Notes: generated by a model from the sequence alone, not told the origin. A stretch of 64,000 bases of DNA from Sphingomonas albertensis (GCF_014358075.1 NZ_JACONT010000005.1:62001-126000); one strand, 5' to 3'; counted from the stretch's first letter, positions 35,086 through 45,356 are shown. Translations and numbers: made by a program.

Positions 35086-37383
35086 TCACCAGTTGAAGCG
35101 GAGCGATCCGACGACGGTCCGCGAGGCACCGAAGTAACAGCTGTTGACGAAGAAACAGCTGGCGATGTGGCGCTTGTCGAACAGGTTCGCAACGTTCGCG
35201 GTCAGGCTCATGCCCTTGAGCGAGTCGTCGAATTTGCCGAGATCATAGCCGAGTACCGCGTCGACCAGCACATAGCCCGGCGACTGGAACCGGGTGGTGA
35301 GCGTCTGGCCTGCCGCCACGCGCGTGGCGGTGCCGTCCGACTTGCCGACATAGCGGACGCCGCCGCCGATGTTGAACCCCGACAGCGCGCCGCCGCCGCC
35401 GCCGCGTGACAGGTCGTAATTGACGAAGCTCGATGCGCTCCATGTGGAGATACCGAGCGGCTTGGTGCCGGTGACGCCGCTGAGCTGATCGCCGGTGCCG
35501 ACGACCGGCGTGCCCTGCGTGACTTCGGGATCGGTATAGGTCCCGGCGACCGTGACCGTCAGGCCCGGTGTGATCTCGCCGCGCCCGTCGAGTTCGATCC
35601 CGCGGACTGCGACTTCGCCGATCTGGATAGAGAAATTGGGGTTGGCGGGATCGGTCGTCGGTACGTTCTGGCGACGCAGATCGAAGGCCGAGAGCGTGAA
35701 CAGCGCGCTGGTGCCGGGCGGCTGGTATTTCAGGCCTGCTTCGTACTGGCGACCGGTAACGGGCACGAACGCTGCGCCGTCGAACGCGGTGCCGGTCTGC
35801 GGCTCGAAGCTTTCCGAATAGCTGACGAAGGGCGCCAGGCCGAACTTGGTCTCGTACAGCGCGCCGAGGCGTCCGGTGAACGCGGTCTGGTGAAGCCGGG
35901 TCACGCCGCTGGCCGCCCCTGCCGCGGCGTTGCGGTTCACCGTCGTCTGGTCGTACCAGTCGTAGCGCCCGCTCGCGATCAGTTGCAGCCCGCCGATCGC
36001 GATCTGGTCCTGCACATAGGCACCGACCTGGTCGATCTTACGAAAATTCCGCGTCTGCGTCAGCGCAAAACTCGGCTGCACCCCGCCATAGACCGGCGCG
36101 AACAGGTTCAGGTTCGGGATGCTGGTCGCCGGATCGGCAGTGACGCCGGTGTTGAACTGCTGGTCGTTATTGCCCTGGTTGTTCTGCCAGTCGACGCCGG
36201 CGAGCAGCGTGTGCTGCAAAGGCCCAGTAGCGAACTTGGCGGCCGCGTGATTGTCGATCGTGATCGTCCGGAACGACTCGTCGGACCCGCCCCCGCCGCG
36301 CACGATCGTCGAGAAATCGGTGTTGCGATTGGCGCCCGTGCCTGTCGTGGCGAACGCCGACAGGTAGATCTGGCGATAGTGGAGATCGACGTCGAGGTAG
36401 CGCGCACTCGTCGCCCAGCTGAGGCTGTCGTTGAAATCGTGGCGGAACAGCAGCGTCGCCGACTTCTGCTTTCGATCGAACGCTTCGTACGCTGGCTCGC
36501 TCACGTTGAAGTCGGTCGCGAACTGCCCGGACGGGTTGGTGAGTGCCGACCCATAGACCGGCACGCCGCTATACGACGCCGATTCCGGATCGCGCTGATA
36601 GTTGAGGATCAGGGTCACGCTGGTCGCGTCGTCGGGCGCGAAGGTCAGCATCGGCCGCGCGTAATAGCGCCGGTTGCCGGTCATCGTGACGAACCCGTCC
36701 GACCGCTCCGCACCCGCGATCACGCGGAACAGCCATTTGTGGTCCTTGTCGAGCGGCTGGTTCACGTCGATCGCGCTGCGCAACAGGTTAAAATTGCCGC
36801 CCGCCAGCTCGATCCGACCGCCGGACTCCGCATAGGGAACCTTGCTGGTGAGGTTGACCAGCCCGCCCGGCGTCGAGTTGCCGTAAAGGACCGACGCGGG
36901 CCCCTTGATCACGTCGACACGCTCGACGAGGTGGAAGTCGATCTGCGGCGTGGAATAGACTCCGCCGAGCAACCGCATGCCGTCCATATATTGGCCGGGC
37001 GCAAAGCCGCGGACGTAGAGCTGGTCGTAGCGGGTAGCGACATTGCCACGCTGGTTCGGCGAGACGCCCGCGACATAGCCGAGCGCCTGGTTGATCGACA
37101 GCGCGTTGCGGAGCGTCAGTTCCTTTTCGTCGATGCTGGTGATGACCTGCGGCGTGCGGATCAGCGGCGTCTCGGTCTTGGTGCCGGTGCTGCCGGTCTT
37201 GCGAATGCGCTCGCCGCTGACGACGATCTCGTCGCTGCGAGTCTGCGTATCGTCGTCGGTCGCCGCCGCATCGCGGGCCGTGGTCGGCGCCGACGCCGCT
37301 ATAAGATCTGCCGCGAACACCGGCGTCCCGACGCTGCTTAGAGCGGTCCCCAGCAGCATCCCGCCTATAAATCGTCCCCGCAT
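35086..37383 (-). CDS. TonB-dependent siderophore receptor
   Basis: A 765-residue outer-membrane receptor. The start at 37383 (MRGRFIGGMLLGTALSSVG) gives a proper signal peptide. The plug contains DEIVVSGERIRKTG, TPQVITSIDEKELTLRNA and VDVIKGPASVLYGNSTPGG, the TIGR01783-type siderophore receptor pattern; the barrel ends SLRFNW. It is divergent from the DUF3649-PepSY-DUF3325 operon, and the gap contains a Fur-box-like site, so ferric-siderophore import is the likely role. No STN domain, so it does not signal. Confidence 0.94.
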   Translation of the reverse strand: MRGRFIGGMLLGTALSSVGTPVFAADLIAASAPTTARDAAATDDDTQTRSDEIVVSGERIRKTGSTGTKTETPLIRTPQVITSIDEKELTLRNALSINQALGYVAGVSPNQRGNVATRYDQLYVRGFAPGQYMDGMRLLGGVYSTPQIDFHLVERVDVIKGPASVLYGNSTPGGLVNLTSKVPYAESGGRIELAGGNFNLLRSAIDVNQPLDKDHKWLFRVIAGAERSDGFVTMTGNRRYYARPMLTFAPDDATSVTLILNYQRDPESASYSGVPVYGSALTNPSGQFATDFNVSEPAYEAFDRKQKSATLLFRHDFNDSLSWATSARYLDVDLHYRQIYLSAFATTGTGANRNTDFSTIVRGGGGSDESFRTITIDNHAAAKFATGPLQHTLLAGVDWQNNQGNNDQQFNTGVTADPATSIPNLNLFAPVYGGVQPSFALTQTRNFRKIDQVGAYVQDQIAIGGLQLIASGRYDWYDQTTVNRNAAAGAASGVTRLHQTAFTGRLGALYETKFGLAPFVSYSESFEPQTGTAFDGAAFVPVTGRQYEAGLKYQPPGTSALFTLSAFDLRRQNVPTTDPANPNFSIQIGEVAVRGIELDGRGEITPGLTVTVAGTYTDPEVTQGTPVVGTGDQLSGVTGTKPLGISTWSASSFVNYDLSRGGGGGALSGFNIGGGVRYVGKSDGTATRVAAGQTLTTRFQSPGYVLVDAVLGYDLGKFDDSLKGMSLTANVANLFDKRHIASCFFVNSCYFGASRTVVGSLRFNW

Positions 37384-37399
37384 TACGCCGTCCACTTTT

Positions 37400-37418
37400 G
37401 ATATTGATAATGACTCGC
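37400..37418. promoter_or_regulatory. Fur-box-like site between divergent iron genes
   Basis: GATATTGATAATGACTCGC matches 14 of 19 positions of the canonical Fur box GATAATGATAATCATTATC. It lies 17 bases upstream of the receptor start (37383) and 49 before the DUF3649 start, so one site could repress both sides when iron is plentiful. Binding is inferred. Confidence 0.6.
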
Positions 37419-37466
37419 AAGGGCCGCTAAAGACGGTTGGCACGCACCGCAAGGAAAAATGACAGA

Positions 37467-37796
37467 ATGTTCATGCACGGTCGGATCCCGAAACCCGGCC
37501 CATTTCCCAAGGGCCGGACAATCCGTCCCGTGGTCTGGATCATGGCGTTGCGGAGCACGACCGCGCTGGTCGGCGGCTATGCCGCGGCGGCAGTGCTGGC
37601 GACATTACTCGCCCGCCTGCTCCCGATCGCGCGCGTCGAAGCGACGAGCTGGGGCATGATCCTGTCGTTCGCGATCTATGCAGGCATCGCCCTCTGGTGT
37701 TTCCACGAACACCGCGTTTTGCGGGTCGCAGCGCTTGTGTGGGGAATCGCACTGGTCGGCGGCGGCTTACTCTGGCTGCTCGGCGTTCGTCCGTGA
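37467..37796 (+). CDS. DUF3649 small membrane protein
   Basis: A 109-residue protein with three hydrophobic helices (ALVGGYAAAAVLATLLARLL; SWGMILSFAIYAGIALWCFH; AALVWGIALVGGGLLWLLGV). In iron-uptake operons the trio DUF3649, PepSY and DUF3325 occurs as a unit, which is why I name it. GGA at 37453 places the start at 37467 (an ATG 6 bases later is possible). Its TGA overlaps the GTG of the PepSY gene. It may help the PepSY protein handle ferric siderophore in the inner membrane; no activity is known. Confidence 0.8.
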   Translation: MFMHGRIPKPGPFPKGRTIRPVVWIMALRSTTALVGGYAAAAVLATLLARLLPIARVEATSWGMILSFAIYAGIALWCFHEHRVLRVAALVWGIALVGGGLLWLLGVRP

Positions 37797-39352
37797 GTTC
37801 GGCTGCGAGAACCACATTGCGACAGAGCATGGCATGGATCCACGGCTGGCTGGGCCTGCTGGCGGGTTGGATCCTGTTCGCCATGTTCCTGACCGGGACG
37901 GCGAGCTATTTCCGGCCCGAGATCACGCAGTGGATGCAGCCGGAATTTCGCGCGAAGCCGGTCAGCAGCGCCCACGCCGCCGAGACTGCGGTGGCGCACA
38001 TGCAGCGTGTCGGCGCGGACGATCTGCAATGGTACGTCTACCTCCCGGATGCCCGCACCGCGGTGACGCGGGTCTTCGAACAGCGCAAGCCGGAGCCCAG
38101 GACTCCCAGGCAGCGCGCACCCGAGATCGTGCTCGATCCCGCGACCGGCGATGTCGTGCATGCGCGCGAGACCCGCGGCGGCGAGCATTTTTATCGCTTC
38201 CATTTCCAGCTGCAATTGCCGCATCCGTGGGGACGTTGGCTCGCCGGGCTGTGCGCGATGTTCATGCTCGGCGCGATCGTGTCGGGCGTCATCACGCACA
38301 AGCGGATCTTCGCCGACTTCTTCACGCTGCGCTGGAACAAGGGGCAGCGCAGCTGGCTCGACGCGCACAACGTCTCGGCGGTGCTGGCGCTGCCGTATCA
38401 CGCGATGATCACCTATACCGGGCTGATCACGCTGGTGGCGATGTACATGCCGTGGCCGGTCACCGCGAACTACGCCAAGCCTGCCAATTTCGCGCAGGCG
38501 GCGTTCGGCACGCCGACCGAGCGCGAGGCGCAGGGCGTGGCCAAGCCGCTGGTGGCGATCGGCCCGCTAGTCGCGGATGCCGAGCGACGCTTCGGTGCGC
38601 GAGTCGCGACCCTCGTGGTGCGCAACCCGAACGACGCCGCGAGCACGGTCACGCTGTACCGCCATGCGAACGCCTCGCTCAACGGACGCGGTCCGTCGGT
38701 CACCTATGCGGGCAGCGACGGGCGGTTCCTTGAGGGCGCTGGCGGCGTCGGGCCTGCGCTCGCGACCGCCGGCGTGATGCTCGGGCTGCACGTCGCGCAG
38801 TTCGCGGGGCCGGCGTTGCGCTGGGCGTATTTCGTGCTCGGTCTCACCGGTGCGGCAATGGTCGGAACCGGGCTGCTGCTGTGGACCGCCAAGCGTCGCA
38901 AGCCGGGCGCGATGCCGTTCTTCGGGCTGAAGCTGGTCGAGCGGCTGAACATCGGTGTCATCGCCGGCCTGCCGATCGGGATGGCCGCCTACCTGCTCGC
39001 TAACCGCCTGATCCCCGCCGAAACCCCAAACCGCGCCGACGCGGAGGTCGCCACGATGTTCTGGCTATGGAGCGCCGTTGCGGTGTTCCAGTTGTTGCGA
39101 CCAGCCCGCCGCGCGTGGACCGAAGGGTTCGCGATTGGCGCCGCAGCGTTCGCGGCGATCCCGGTGGTCAATACGCTGACGACGTCGCGCGGATTGCCTC
39201 AATCGATACTGACCGACGACACGCTCTTCGCGGCATTCGATTTCGCCATGCTCGCGATTGCCGCGATGCTTGCACTCGGCGCGTGGCGCTCCGCCCGGAG
39301 CAGGCCCGTCGCGAAGATCCGCAAACCACAATCGGAGACCGTTCATGCTTGA
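37793..39352 (+). CDS. PepSY-domain membrane protein of an iron-uptake operon
   Basis: A 519-residue protein with a PepSY_TM fold. The first helix MAWIHGWLGLLAGWILFAMFLTG is preceded by a short leader from a GTG at 37793 overlapping the DUF3649 stop; a start at the ATG 37829 is also possible. PepSY segments and several further helices follow (AGLCAMFMLGAIVSGVITHK; MLGLHVAQFAGPALRWAYFV). FhuF-like reductive release of iron from siderophores is a suspected role of relatives. It overlaps the DUF3325 gene by 8 bases. Confidence 0.87.
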   Translation: MSSAARTTLRQSMAWIHGWLGLLAGWILFAMFLTGTASYFRPEITQWMQPEFRAKPVSSAHAAETAVAHMQRVGADDLQWYVYLPDARTAVTRVFEQRKPEPRTPRQRAPEIVLDPATGDVVHARETRGGEHFYRFHFQLQLPHPWGRWLAGLCAMFMLGAIVSGVITHKRIFADFFTLRWNKGQRSWLDAHNVSAVLALPYHAMITYTGLITLVAMYMPWPVTANYAKPANFAQAAFGTPTEREAQGVAKPLVAIGPLVADAERRFGARVATLVVRNPNDAASTVTLYRHANASLNGRGPSVTYAGSDGRFLEGAGGVGPALATAGVMLGLHVAQFAGPALRWAYFVLGLTGAAMVGTGLLLWTAKRRKPGAMPFFGLKLVERLNIGVIAGLPIGMAAYLLANRLIPAETPNRADAEVATMFWLWSAVAVFQLLRPARRAWTEGFAIGAAAFAAIPVVNTLTTSRGLPQSILTDDTLFAAFDFAMLAIAAMLALGAWRSARSRPVAKIRKPQSETVHA

Positions 39353-39650
39353 AGCCACGATACTGTGCTTCTTCGGCTGGCTGCTGTTGGCGGCAACCTC
39401 CTTCCGGTATCGCCGCGATCTGGGGATAGCCGCGCCGTCAGCGATCCGTGCGCTACGCCTCGTCGCCGCGCTCGTGCTTACGGCCGCACTGTTCCACTGT
39501 GGCGCGCCGCTGACGGGCGAGCGCTTCGTGCGATTCCTCGGCGCGGCGTCGATTGCTGGCGTCGCGCTGGTGATGCTGCTGTCGTTCAAGCCGGCCGAGA
39601 CGATGCAGCCGGTCCGGATCGCGTTGAAGGCCGTGCGTCCGCGGGGTTAG
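39345..39650 (+). CDS. DUF3325 small membrane protein
   Basis: A 101-residue protein with three hydrophobic helices (LEATILCFFGWLLLAATSF; ALRLVAALVLTAALFHCG; RFLGAASIAGVALVMLLSF). It starts inside the end of the PepSY gene, so the three genes are translationally linked. Its role is unknown; DUF3325 members travel with DUF3649 and PepSY proteins in siderophore loci. The 220 bases after it hold no gene that I can support. Confidence 0.8.
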   Translation: MLEATILCFFGWLLLAATSFRYRRDLGIAAPSAIRALRLVAALVLTAALFHCGAPLTGERFVRFLGAASIAGVALVMLLSFKPAETMQPVRIALKAVRPRG

Positions 39651-39870
39651 ATACCGCGGTGGGAACGGGCGTGACCCGGTGGCGTTTCGAGGAAGCGGCG
39701 TCCAATCGACGCATGCTTTCGAAGAAGGACACTGCCTAGCGCCGAACTAAGCCCCTCTTCACCGGGCTCTGTACGACGGCGCTGACTGCTTTGCTTTCAC
39801 CGCCTCTACCACGCGGGAACAGGAATGAGCCGGAGCGGCTTAGCACGCCCCACCCCTGTACCGTTTGCGG

Positions 39871-41439
39871 TTACCGTTCGCGCGTCGCGGCGAAGCGGAT
39901 CTTGGCATAGCGTTCGGCGATGTAGTTCACTTCCCAAGCGCTTTTGGCGAGGAAGACGGGGTTGCCGTCGCGGTCCTTGGCCATCGCGCCGCGGTTGATC
40001 TCGGCGAAGGTCTTCAGTTCCAGCGGGTCTTCCGCCGTGATCCAGCGCGCGGTCTCGTAGGGAGCGGGTTCGAGCCCGGCCGCGACCTTGTACTCCGCAT
40101 CCAATCGCGACAGCAGCACTTCGAGCTGGAGTTGCCCGACGACGCCGATGATCCAGTTCGAGCCGATGTCGGGGTAGAACACCTGCGTCACCCCCTCCTC
40201 GGCCATGTCGTCGAGCGCCTTGCGTAACTGCTTCGTCTTGGTGAAGTCCTTGAGCACAACGCGGCGCAGGATTTCGGGCGCGAAGTTCGGCAGGCCGGTG
40301 AAGCGGATCGCGGCCTTCTCGCTAAGCGTGTCGCCGACCCGCAGCGTGCCGTGGTTGGGGATACCGATGATGTCGCCGGGGAATGCCTCATCCGCCAGTT
40401 CGCGGTTCTGCGCGAAGAACAGGATCGGCGAATGGACCGCGATCGGCTTGCCGTGGCCGGTCGGGGTGAGCTTCATGCCGCGCTTGAACACGCCCGAGCA
40501 CAGCCGCATGAACGCGATGCGGTCGCGGTGGTTGGGGTCCATGTTCGCCTGCACCTTGAACACGAAGCCGGTGACTTCGGGCTCGTCCGGGGACACGGGC
40601 GCAGGCTCGGCTGGCTGCGCGCGCGGTGGCGGGGCGTAGTCGGCGAGCGCGGCGATCAGTTCGGCAACGCCGAAGTCCTTGAGGGCCGAGCCGAAATAGA
40701 CGGGGGTCAGGTTGCCCGCGCGATAGGCCTCGGGGTCGAAGCTCGAATAGCCGCCCTGCGCGAGTTCGGCTTCGTCGTTCAGGCGGATCATCGCTTCGGG
40801 GCTGAGGATCTTGGCGAGTTCGGGATCGTCGATGCCGGTGAACGGGATCGCCTTGCCCATGAACTCGCGGCTGTCCCCTTCGGGGCGGCTCAGCGTGTTG
40901 GCGTAGAGATCGTAGACACCCTCGAACTCGCCGCCCATGCCGACCGGCCAGCTCATCGGGCAGACGTCGAGCTGGAGCATCTCCGCCACCTCGTCGAGCA
41001 GCGAGAACGGATCGCGGCCCTCGCGGTCGACCTTGTTGACGAAGGTGATGATCGGCACGTTGCGCAGGCGGCAGACCTCGAACAGCTTGCGCGTCTGCGG
41101 CTCGATGCCCTTGGCGGCGTCGATCACCATGACGGCCGAGTCGACCGCGGTCAGCGTGCGATAGGTGTCCTCGGAGAAGTCTTCGTGGCCCGGCGTGTCG
41201 AGCAGGTTGAAGGTGATCCCCTGGCGCTCGAAGGTCATCACCGACGAGGTGACCGATATCCCGCGCTGCTGCTCGATCTTCATCCAGTCGGAGCGGGCGC
41301 GGCGGGTCTGGCCGCGCGCCTTCACCTCGCCGGCGAGATGGATCGCGCCGCCGAAATAAAGCAGCTTTTCGGTCAGCGTGGTCTTGCCGGCATCGGGATG
41401 AGAGATGATCGCGAAGGTGCGGCGGGGAAATTGGGTCAT
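39871..41439 (-). CDS. prfC: Peptide chain release factor 3
   Basis: A 522-residue translational GTPase that recycles RF1/RF2 from the terminating ribosome. The G1 motif is HPDAGKTTLTEKLL, G3 DTPGHEDFSEDTYRTL and G4 NKVDREGRDPFSLLDE; the domain II beta-barrel and the C-terminal domain (GVVGQLQLEVLLSRLDAEY) are complete. Length is normal (E. coli RF3 is 529). It starts with ATG at 41439, preceded by a weak ribosome-binding site. It appears monocistronic. Confidence 0.97.
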   Translation of the reverse strand: MTQFPRRTFAIISHPDAGKTTLTEKLLYFGGAIHLAGEVKARGQTRRARSDWMKIEQQRGISVTSSVMTFERQGITFNLLDTPGHEDFSEDTYRTLTAVDSAVMVIDAAKGIEPQTRKLFEVCRLRNVPIITFVNKVDREGRDPFSLLDEVAEMLQLDVCPMSWPVGMGGEFEGVYDLYANTLSRPEGDSREFMGKAIPFTGIDDPELAKILSPEAMIRLNDEAELAQGGYSSFDPEAYRAGNLTPVYFGSALKDFGVAELIAALADYAPPPRAQPAEPAPVSPDEPEVTGFVFKVQANMDPNHRDRIAFMRLCSGVFKRGMKLTPTGHGKPIAVHSPILFFAQNRELADEAFPGDIIGIPNHGTLRVGDTLSEKAAIRFTGLPNFAPEILRRVVLKDFTKTKQLRKALDDMAEEGVTQVFYPDIGSNWIIGVVGQLQLEVLLSRLDAEYKVAAGLEPAPYETARWITAEDPLELKTFAEINRGAMAKDRDGNPVFLAKSAWEVNYIAERYAKIRFAATRER

Positions 41440-41656
41440 GGCGTGGGTCCGGTGAGCCGAGTCTGGGCTCGGAAGGTAAGGAAGTTCAGGCTACGTGCCG
41501 CTCGCAATCCCCTTCCCGCGCGGGACGCGGCGGGATCGGGAGGAGGCGGCATGCAGCGATCATCGCGTGCTATTGGCAGATGCGGGGCGTGTAGGACAGA
41601 GGGGGCCTCGATGAGGACCGGTGGCAGGAGCGACTCTGCTCCCCAAACGCAACGCT

Positions 41657-41767
41657 CTCCCCTCCCTGGAAGGGAGGGGTTGGGGGTGGGTCGGTCAGCT
41701 TTGGTCGCAACCGTGCCGTGATGCGGAAACCGACCCACCCCCTGCCCCTCCCTTTCAGGGAGGGGAG
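41657..41767. repeat. REPIN-like repeat in a 332-base gap
   Basis: Arms CTCCCCTCCCTGGAAGGG and complement, continued by GGGGTTGGGGGTGGGT, around a ~30-base loop. It belongs to the family at 21891 and 16218 and abuts the end of the epimerase gene (stop at 41772). The rest of the gap, 41440-41656, shows no gene, hairpin or promoter I would claim. Confidence 0.85.
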
Positions 41768-41771
41768 TTCG

Positions 41772-42653
41772 TCAGTGCTCCTGGACCAGCGTCACGCTCA
41801 TTTCGATGCGCTTCGTACCGCCGGCGGGGATCTCGAACACGCCGGGTTTGTCGCGATAATCGCCGGTATAGCCCTCGGGGTCGGCGATGCCGTGCCAGGG
41901 TTCGACGCAGACATAGGCCGCGCCGGGCTTGGTCCAGATGCCGAGCTTGGGGGTGTCGGGGAAGGCGATGTGGAGTTGCGGGCCGGTCTTGGCGCCGTAG
42001 GTGACGGCGTCGGAGTGGATCGGATCCCAGACGAGGGCGTCCTTCGCGAAGAGTTCGTCGCGGAGGGCGATCACGCGGTTCTCTACCGGCGAGGGGCGTT
42101 CGTCGATGGCGATCTGGCCGTCGGGGCTGATCGCTTTCAACTTGCCGGGTTCGTCGGCGTCAAACGTGATGCGGTGGTCTGCGCGAGACTCGCCGTACGG
42201 GAGTGGCCAGGCGAAGGCGGGGTGGAAGCCGAAGCTTGCCGGCATCGCCGCGTCGGTGCGGTTGTGGATGCGCGCCTCGATCGCGAGCGTCGCGCCGTCG
42301 AGCGTGAAGACGATGTCGAGCGCGAACGCGAAAGGGTAGGCTTTCCGGGTTTCCTCGCTGTCGGTGAGGCGGAAGGTGGCGGAGGTTTCGGTCTGTGCGA
42401 CGACCTCGAAGGTCGAGTGGCGGGCGAAGCCGTGCTTCTGCATCGGGTAGGCCTGGCCGTCGAGGCGGATGACGCCTTCGTTGACGACGCCGACGACGGG
42501 GAAGAGGACCGGCGCGCGACCGGTCCAGAATGCCGGGTCGGCGTCGGTCATCAACTCGCGGCCGTCGGCGTCGTGGAGGTGGGTGAGTTCGGCGCCGTGG
42601 GGGTTGATTTGGGCGGTGAGGTGGGCGTTGGCGATCGTGATCAGGTCGGTCAT
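41772..42653 (-). CDS. Aldose 1-epimerase-like protein
   Basis: A 293-residue beta-sandwich protein of the galactose mutarotase superfamily. The start at 42653 (MTDLITIANAHLTAQINPHG) was chosen over an extended upstream frame. It shows HGAELTHLHDADG at the N-terminus, the substrate/catalytic His segment SFGFHPAFAWPLPYG, and a glutamate-bearing end region VCVEPWHGIADPEG. This LacX/YeaD-like group may act on hexose-6-phosphates or aldoses; the sugar cannot be told. No sugar operon is nearby. Confidence 0.87.
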   Translation of the reverse strand: MTDLITIANAHLTAQINPHGAELTHLHDADGRELMTDADPAFWTGRAPVLFPVVGVVNEGVIRLDGQAYPMQKHGFARHSTFEVVAQTETSATFRLTDSEETRKAYPFAFALDIVFTLDGATLAIEARIHNRTDAAMPASFGFHPAFAWPLPYGESRADHRITFDADEPGKLKAISPDGQIAIDERPSPVENRVIALRDELFAKDALVWDPIHSDAVTYGAKTGPQLHIAFPDTPKLGIWTKPGAAYVCVEPWHGIADPEGYTGDYRDKPGVFEIPAGGTKRIEMSVTLVQEH

Positions 42654-42721
42654 GGGGTTCCTTCCGTCATTCTTAACGCGCGAGGCCGCGTAACGCTCAC
42701 AAGACAACCCGCGACATCAGC

Positions 42722-42827
42722 ACCACCCCGGCGGAGGCCGGGGCCCAATTGGAGAACGGTGTTAACGAAGGGCATCGCTTCATCACGATGGCCTTGCCAC
42801 TTGGGCCCCGGCCTTCGCCGGGGTGGT
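42722..42827. repeat. REPIN-like repeat (CCCCGGCGAAGGCCGGGG family)
   Basis: Left arm ACCACCCCGGCGGAGGCC.. and right arm ..GGCCTTCGCCGGGGTGGT, almost perfectly complementary over 27 bases with a ~50-base loop. It lies upstream of the epimerase start. Sister to 29475. Confidence 0.86.
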
Positions 42828-42847
42828 ATGAGGACGCCAGCACGTAA

Positions 42848-42935
42848 CCTCACCCTCGCCGCCTTCGGCGTCTCTCCCTCTCCCCTCGGGGTAAGGGAAG
42901 GGGCCCGCGGCCGCTTGGCCGTGGGAAGGGTGAGG
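42848..42935. repeat. Palindromic repeat of the CCCTCACCCT family
   Basis: CCTCACCCT at 42848 and AGGGTGAGG at 42927 bracket inner inverted sequences (CCCTCTCCCCTCGGGG), the same family as 8201-8350. It ends 7 bases before the pheT stop codon and may terminate pheST. Confidence 0.7.
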
Positions 42936-42941
42936 GCACGG

Positions 42942-45356
42942 TTAAACGCGCAGGGTCGCGCCTTGTTTTGCTGCCGTGGCTACCACCTTGTCGGCGATCG
43001 CCTTGATCTCTTCGTCGGTGAAGCTCTTGGCGGTCGGTTGCAGGACGATCTCGACCGCGACCGACTTGTGGCCGTCCTCCACCCCAGCGCCGGTGAACAC
43101 GTCGAACACCCGGGCGGAGACGATCGCGGCCTTGTCGGCCCCCTTGACCGCGCGGACCAGCGTGTCCGTGGCGAGCGCCGCGGGCACGAGGAACGCGAAG
43201 TCGCGGCGGACTGCTTGGAGTGCTGGCGGCGTGTAGGCAGGACGCGCGAAGCCGGTGGCGCGCTTAGGCGGAATCGCGTCGAGGTAGACTTCTACCGCGG
43301 CCACCGCGCCATCGAGGTCGAACGCCTTCAGCACGGATGGGTGGAGCATGCCGAAGCTCGCCAACACCGTCTTCGGCCCGAGGCGGAGCGTGCCCGACTG
43401 GCCCGGGTGCCAAGCGTCGCCGGCCTCACCCATCACTTGGAGGTTATCGACCGGCGCGCCCGAGGCCGCGAGCAGCGCAATCGCCTCGGCCTTCGCGTCA
43501 TACGCGTCGAAGCTCGCAGCCTTGCCTTCGCGCCAGCCGCGGGGGCGGCGGTCGCCGGCGAGGACTACGCCTAGCGTCGCGCGTTCGGCGTCCGCCAGGT
43601 AGCGGCGGCCGATCTCGAACAGGCGAACGCTTTGCTGGCCGCGCTTGAGGTTGCGTCCCGTAGCGGCGAGCAGGCCGGGGAGCAGCGAGGGGCGCATGAC
43701 CTTGAGGTCTTCGCTGATCGGGTTGGCGAGCGTCCACGCGCCGCCACCGAAAGGCGCGGCTTCGGCGTCGGAGAGGAAGCTCCAGGTTACCGCCTCGTCG
43801 AGGCCACGGGCTGCTGCCGCGCGACGTGCACGACGCTCGAGCTTCTGCTCGGGCGTGGCGGTGGGCTTGGCGACGCCGGGCATGCGCGGGAGCGGTGTCG
43901 ATGGGATCGAACCGATGCCCTCGATGCGGACGACTTCCTCGACGAGATCGGCGGGGCCGTCGACGTCGCGGCGCCAGGTCGGGATGGTGACCGGCCATTT
44001 GCCCTCGATCGTCGAGAACAGCGCGTCGCTGAACGCATCGGCCGATTTGATCGCGCCGATCGTGAAGCCGAGCGACAGGAGCGTGCGCGCCTGGCGCTCG
44101 GGGGCGACGTGGAGGCCGCCGAGGTCTGCGCTGAGGCGCGGGTCGTAGTGGATTACGCGGGGTTCGAGCGGAGCTTCGCCCGAGCGGGTGACTTCACTCG
44201 CGCTGCCGCCGCAGATGTGGAGCACGAGCGCGGTGGCGATCGCGAGGCCATCTTCGAGGAACGCGGGGTCGACGCCGCGTTCGAAGCGGCTGCGCGCGTC
44301 GGAGGCGAGCGTCAGCTTCTGGCCGGTGCGCGCGATGTGGTCGGGATCGAAATACGCGCATTCGATCAGCACGTCGGTGGTGTCCGCGGAGATGCCCGAA
44401 TGCTCGCCGCCCATGATGCCGCCGATGTCGTGCACGGCAGCGTCGTCGGCGATGACGGTCATGGTCGCGTCGAGCGTGTAGGTCTTGCCGTTGAGCGCGA
44501 CGACCTGTTCGCCGTCCTTGGCTTTCCGCGCGACGAGGCCGCCGGAAAGCTTCGCGCGGTCGTAGACGTGCAACGGGCGGCCGAGGTCGATCATCAGATA
44601 GTTAGTGATGTCGACGAGCGCGGAGATCGGCTTCTGGCCGATCGCGATCAGGCTGCGGCGCATCCACTCGGGGGATTCGCCGTTGGTTACGCCAGTGACC
44701 GTTTGGGCGAAGAACGCGGGGCAGCCGGCAGTGTCGTCGGTGCGGACGTCGGGGCCTGCGCCCTCGCTCGTGAATGCGTCGAACGTCAGCGGCGTGAGCG
44801 TGCCGAGGCCAGCGGCGGCGAGGTCTCGGGCGATGCCCCGAACGCCCATGCAGTCCTGGCGGTTGGGCGTGATCGCGACATCGATGACGGGATCGGTCAG
44901 GCCGGCATAGTCGGGGTACGGCGTGCCGATCGGCGCGTCCGAGGGCAGTTCGATGATGCCGTCATGGTCCTCGCCGAGTTCCAGCTCGCGCGTCGAGCAC
45001 ATCATGCCGTTGGATTCGACGCCGCGGATGCTCGCAAGCTTGAGCGTGATGTCGAGACCGGGGACGTAGGCACCGGGTGCGCCGAACACGCCGACCAGAC
45101 CGGCGCGCGCGTTGGGGGCGCCGCAGACGACCTGCAGCGGGCCGTTACCGGCGTCGACCGACAGGATCTGGAGCTTGTCGGCCTGCGGGTGGCGTTCTGC
45201 GCTGAGCACCTTGGCGATCTTGAACGCGGCCAGCTTCTCGCCGGGGTTCTCCACGCCTTCGACTTCGAGGCCGATGCGGGTCAGCGCCTCGACGATCTGG
45301 TCGATCGTGGCGGTGGTTTCGAGGTGCTGCTTGAGCCAGCTGAGGGTGAACTTCAT
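42942..45356 (-). CDS. pheT: Phenylalanine-tRNA ligase beta subunit
   Basis: An 804-residue subunit, the usual length, of the alpha2-beta2 enzyme that charges tRNA-Phe. The start at 45356 ([18 protein letters not shown]) is the conserved beta N-terminus; a very long upstream extension in this frame is unrelated. The tRNA-binding OB domain (residues ~40-150, [16 protein letters not shown]), B3/B4 editing domain, B5 domain and C-terminal ferredoxin-like anticodon-binding domain are present. It overlaps pheS by ATGA. Confidence 0.97.
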   Translation of the reverse strand: MKFTLSWLKQHLETTATIDQIVEALTRIGLEVEGVENPGEKLAAFKIAKVLSAERHPQADKLQILSVDAGNGPLQVVCGAPNARAGLVGVFGAPGAYVPGLDITLKLASIRGVESNGMMCSTRELELGEDHDGIIELPSDAPIGTPYPDYAGLTDPVIDVAITPNRQDCMGVRGIARDLAAAGLGTLTPLTFDAFTSEGAGPDVRTDDTAGCPAFFAQTVTGVTNGESPEWMRRSLIAIGQKPISALVDITNYLMIDLGRPLHVYDRAKLSGGLVARKAKDGEQVVALNGKTYTLDATMTVIADDAAVHDIGGIMGGEHSGISADTTDVLIECAYFDPDHIARTGQKLTLASDARSRFERGVDPAFLEDGLAIATALVLHICGGSASEVTRSGEAPLEPRVIHYDPRLSADLGGLHVAPERQARTLLSLGFTIGAIKSADAFSDALFSTIEGKWPVTIPTWRRDVDGPADLVEEVVRIEGIGSIPSTPLPRMPGVAKPTATPEQKLERRARRAAAARGLDEAVTWSFLSDAEAAPFGGGAWTLANPISEDLKVMRPSLLPGLLAATGRNLKRGQQSVRLFEIGRRYLADAERATLGVVLAGDRRPRGWREGKAASFDAYDAKAEAIALLAASGAPVDNLQVMGEAGDAWHPGQSGTLRLGPKTVLASFGMLHPSVLKAFDLDGAVAAVEVYLDAIPPKRATGFARPAYTPPALQAVRRDFAFLVPAALATDTLVRAVKGADKAAIVSARVFDVFTGAGVEDGHKSVAVEIVLQPTAKSFTDEEIKAIADKVVATAAKQGATLRV

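Noticed and set aside
41440..41656. Small gene upstream of prfC
   Set aside because: Short frames with low-complexity content and no ribosome-binding site; nothing supported.
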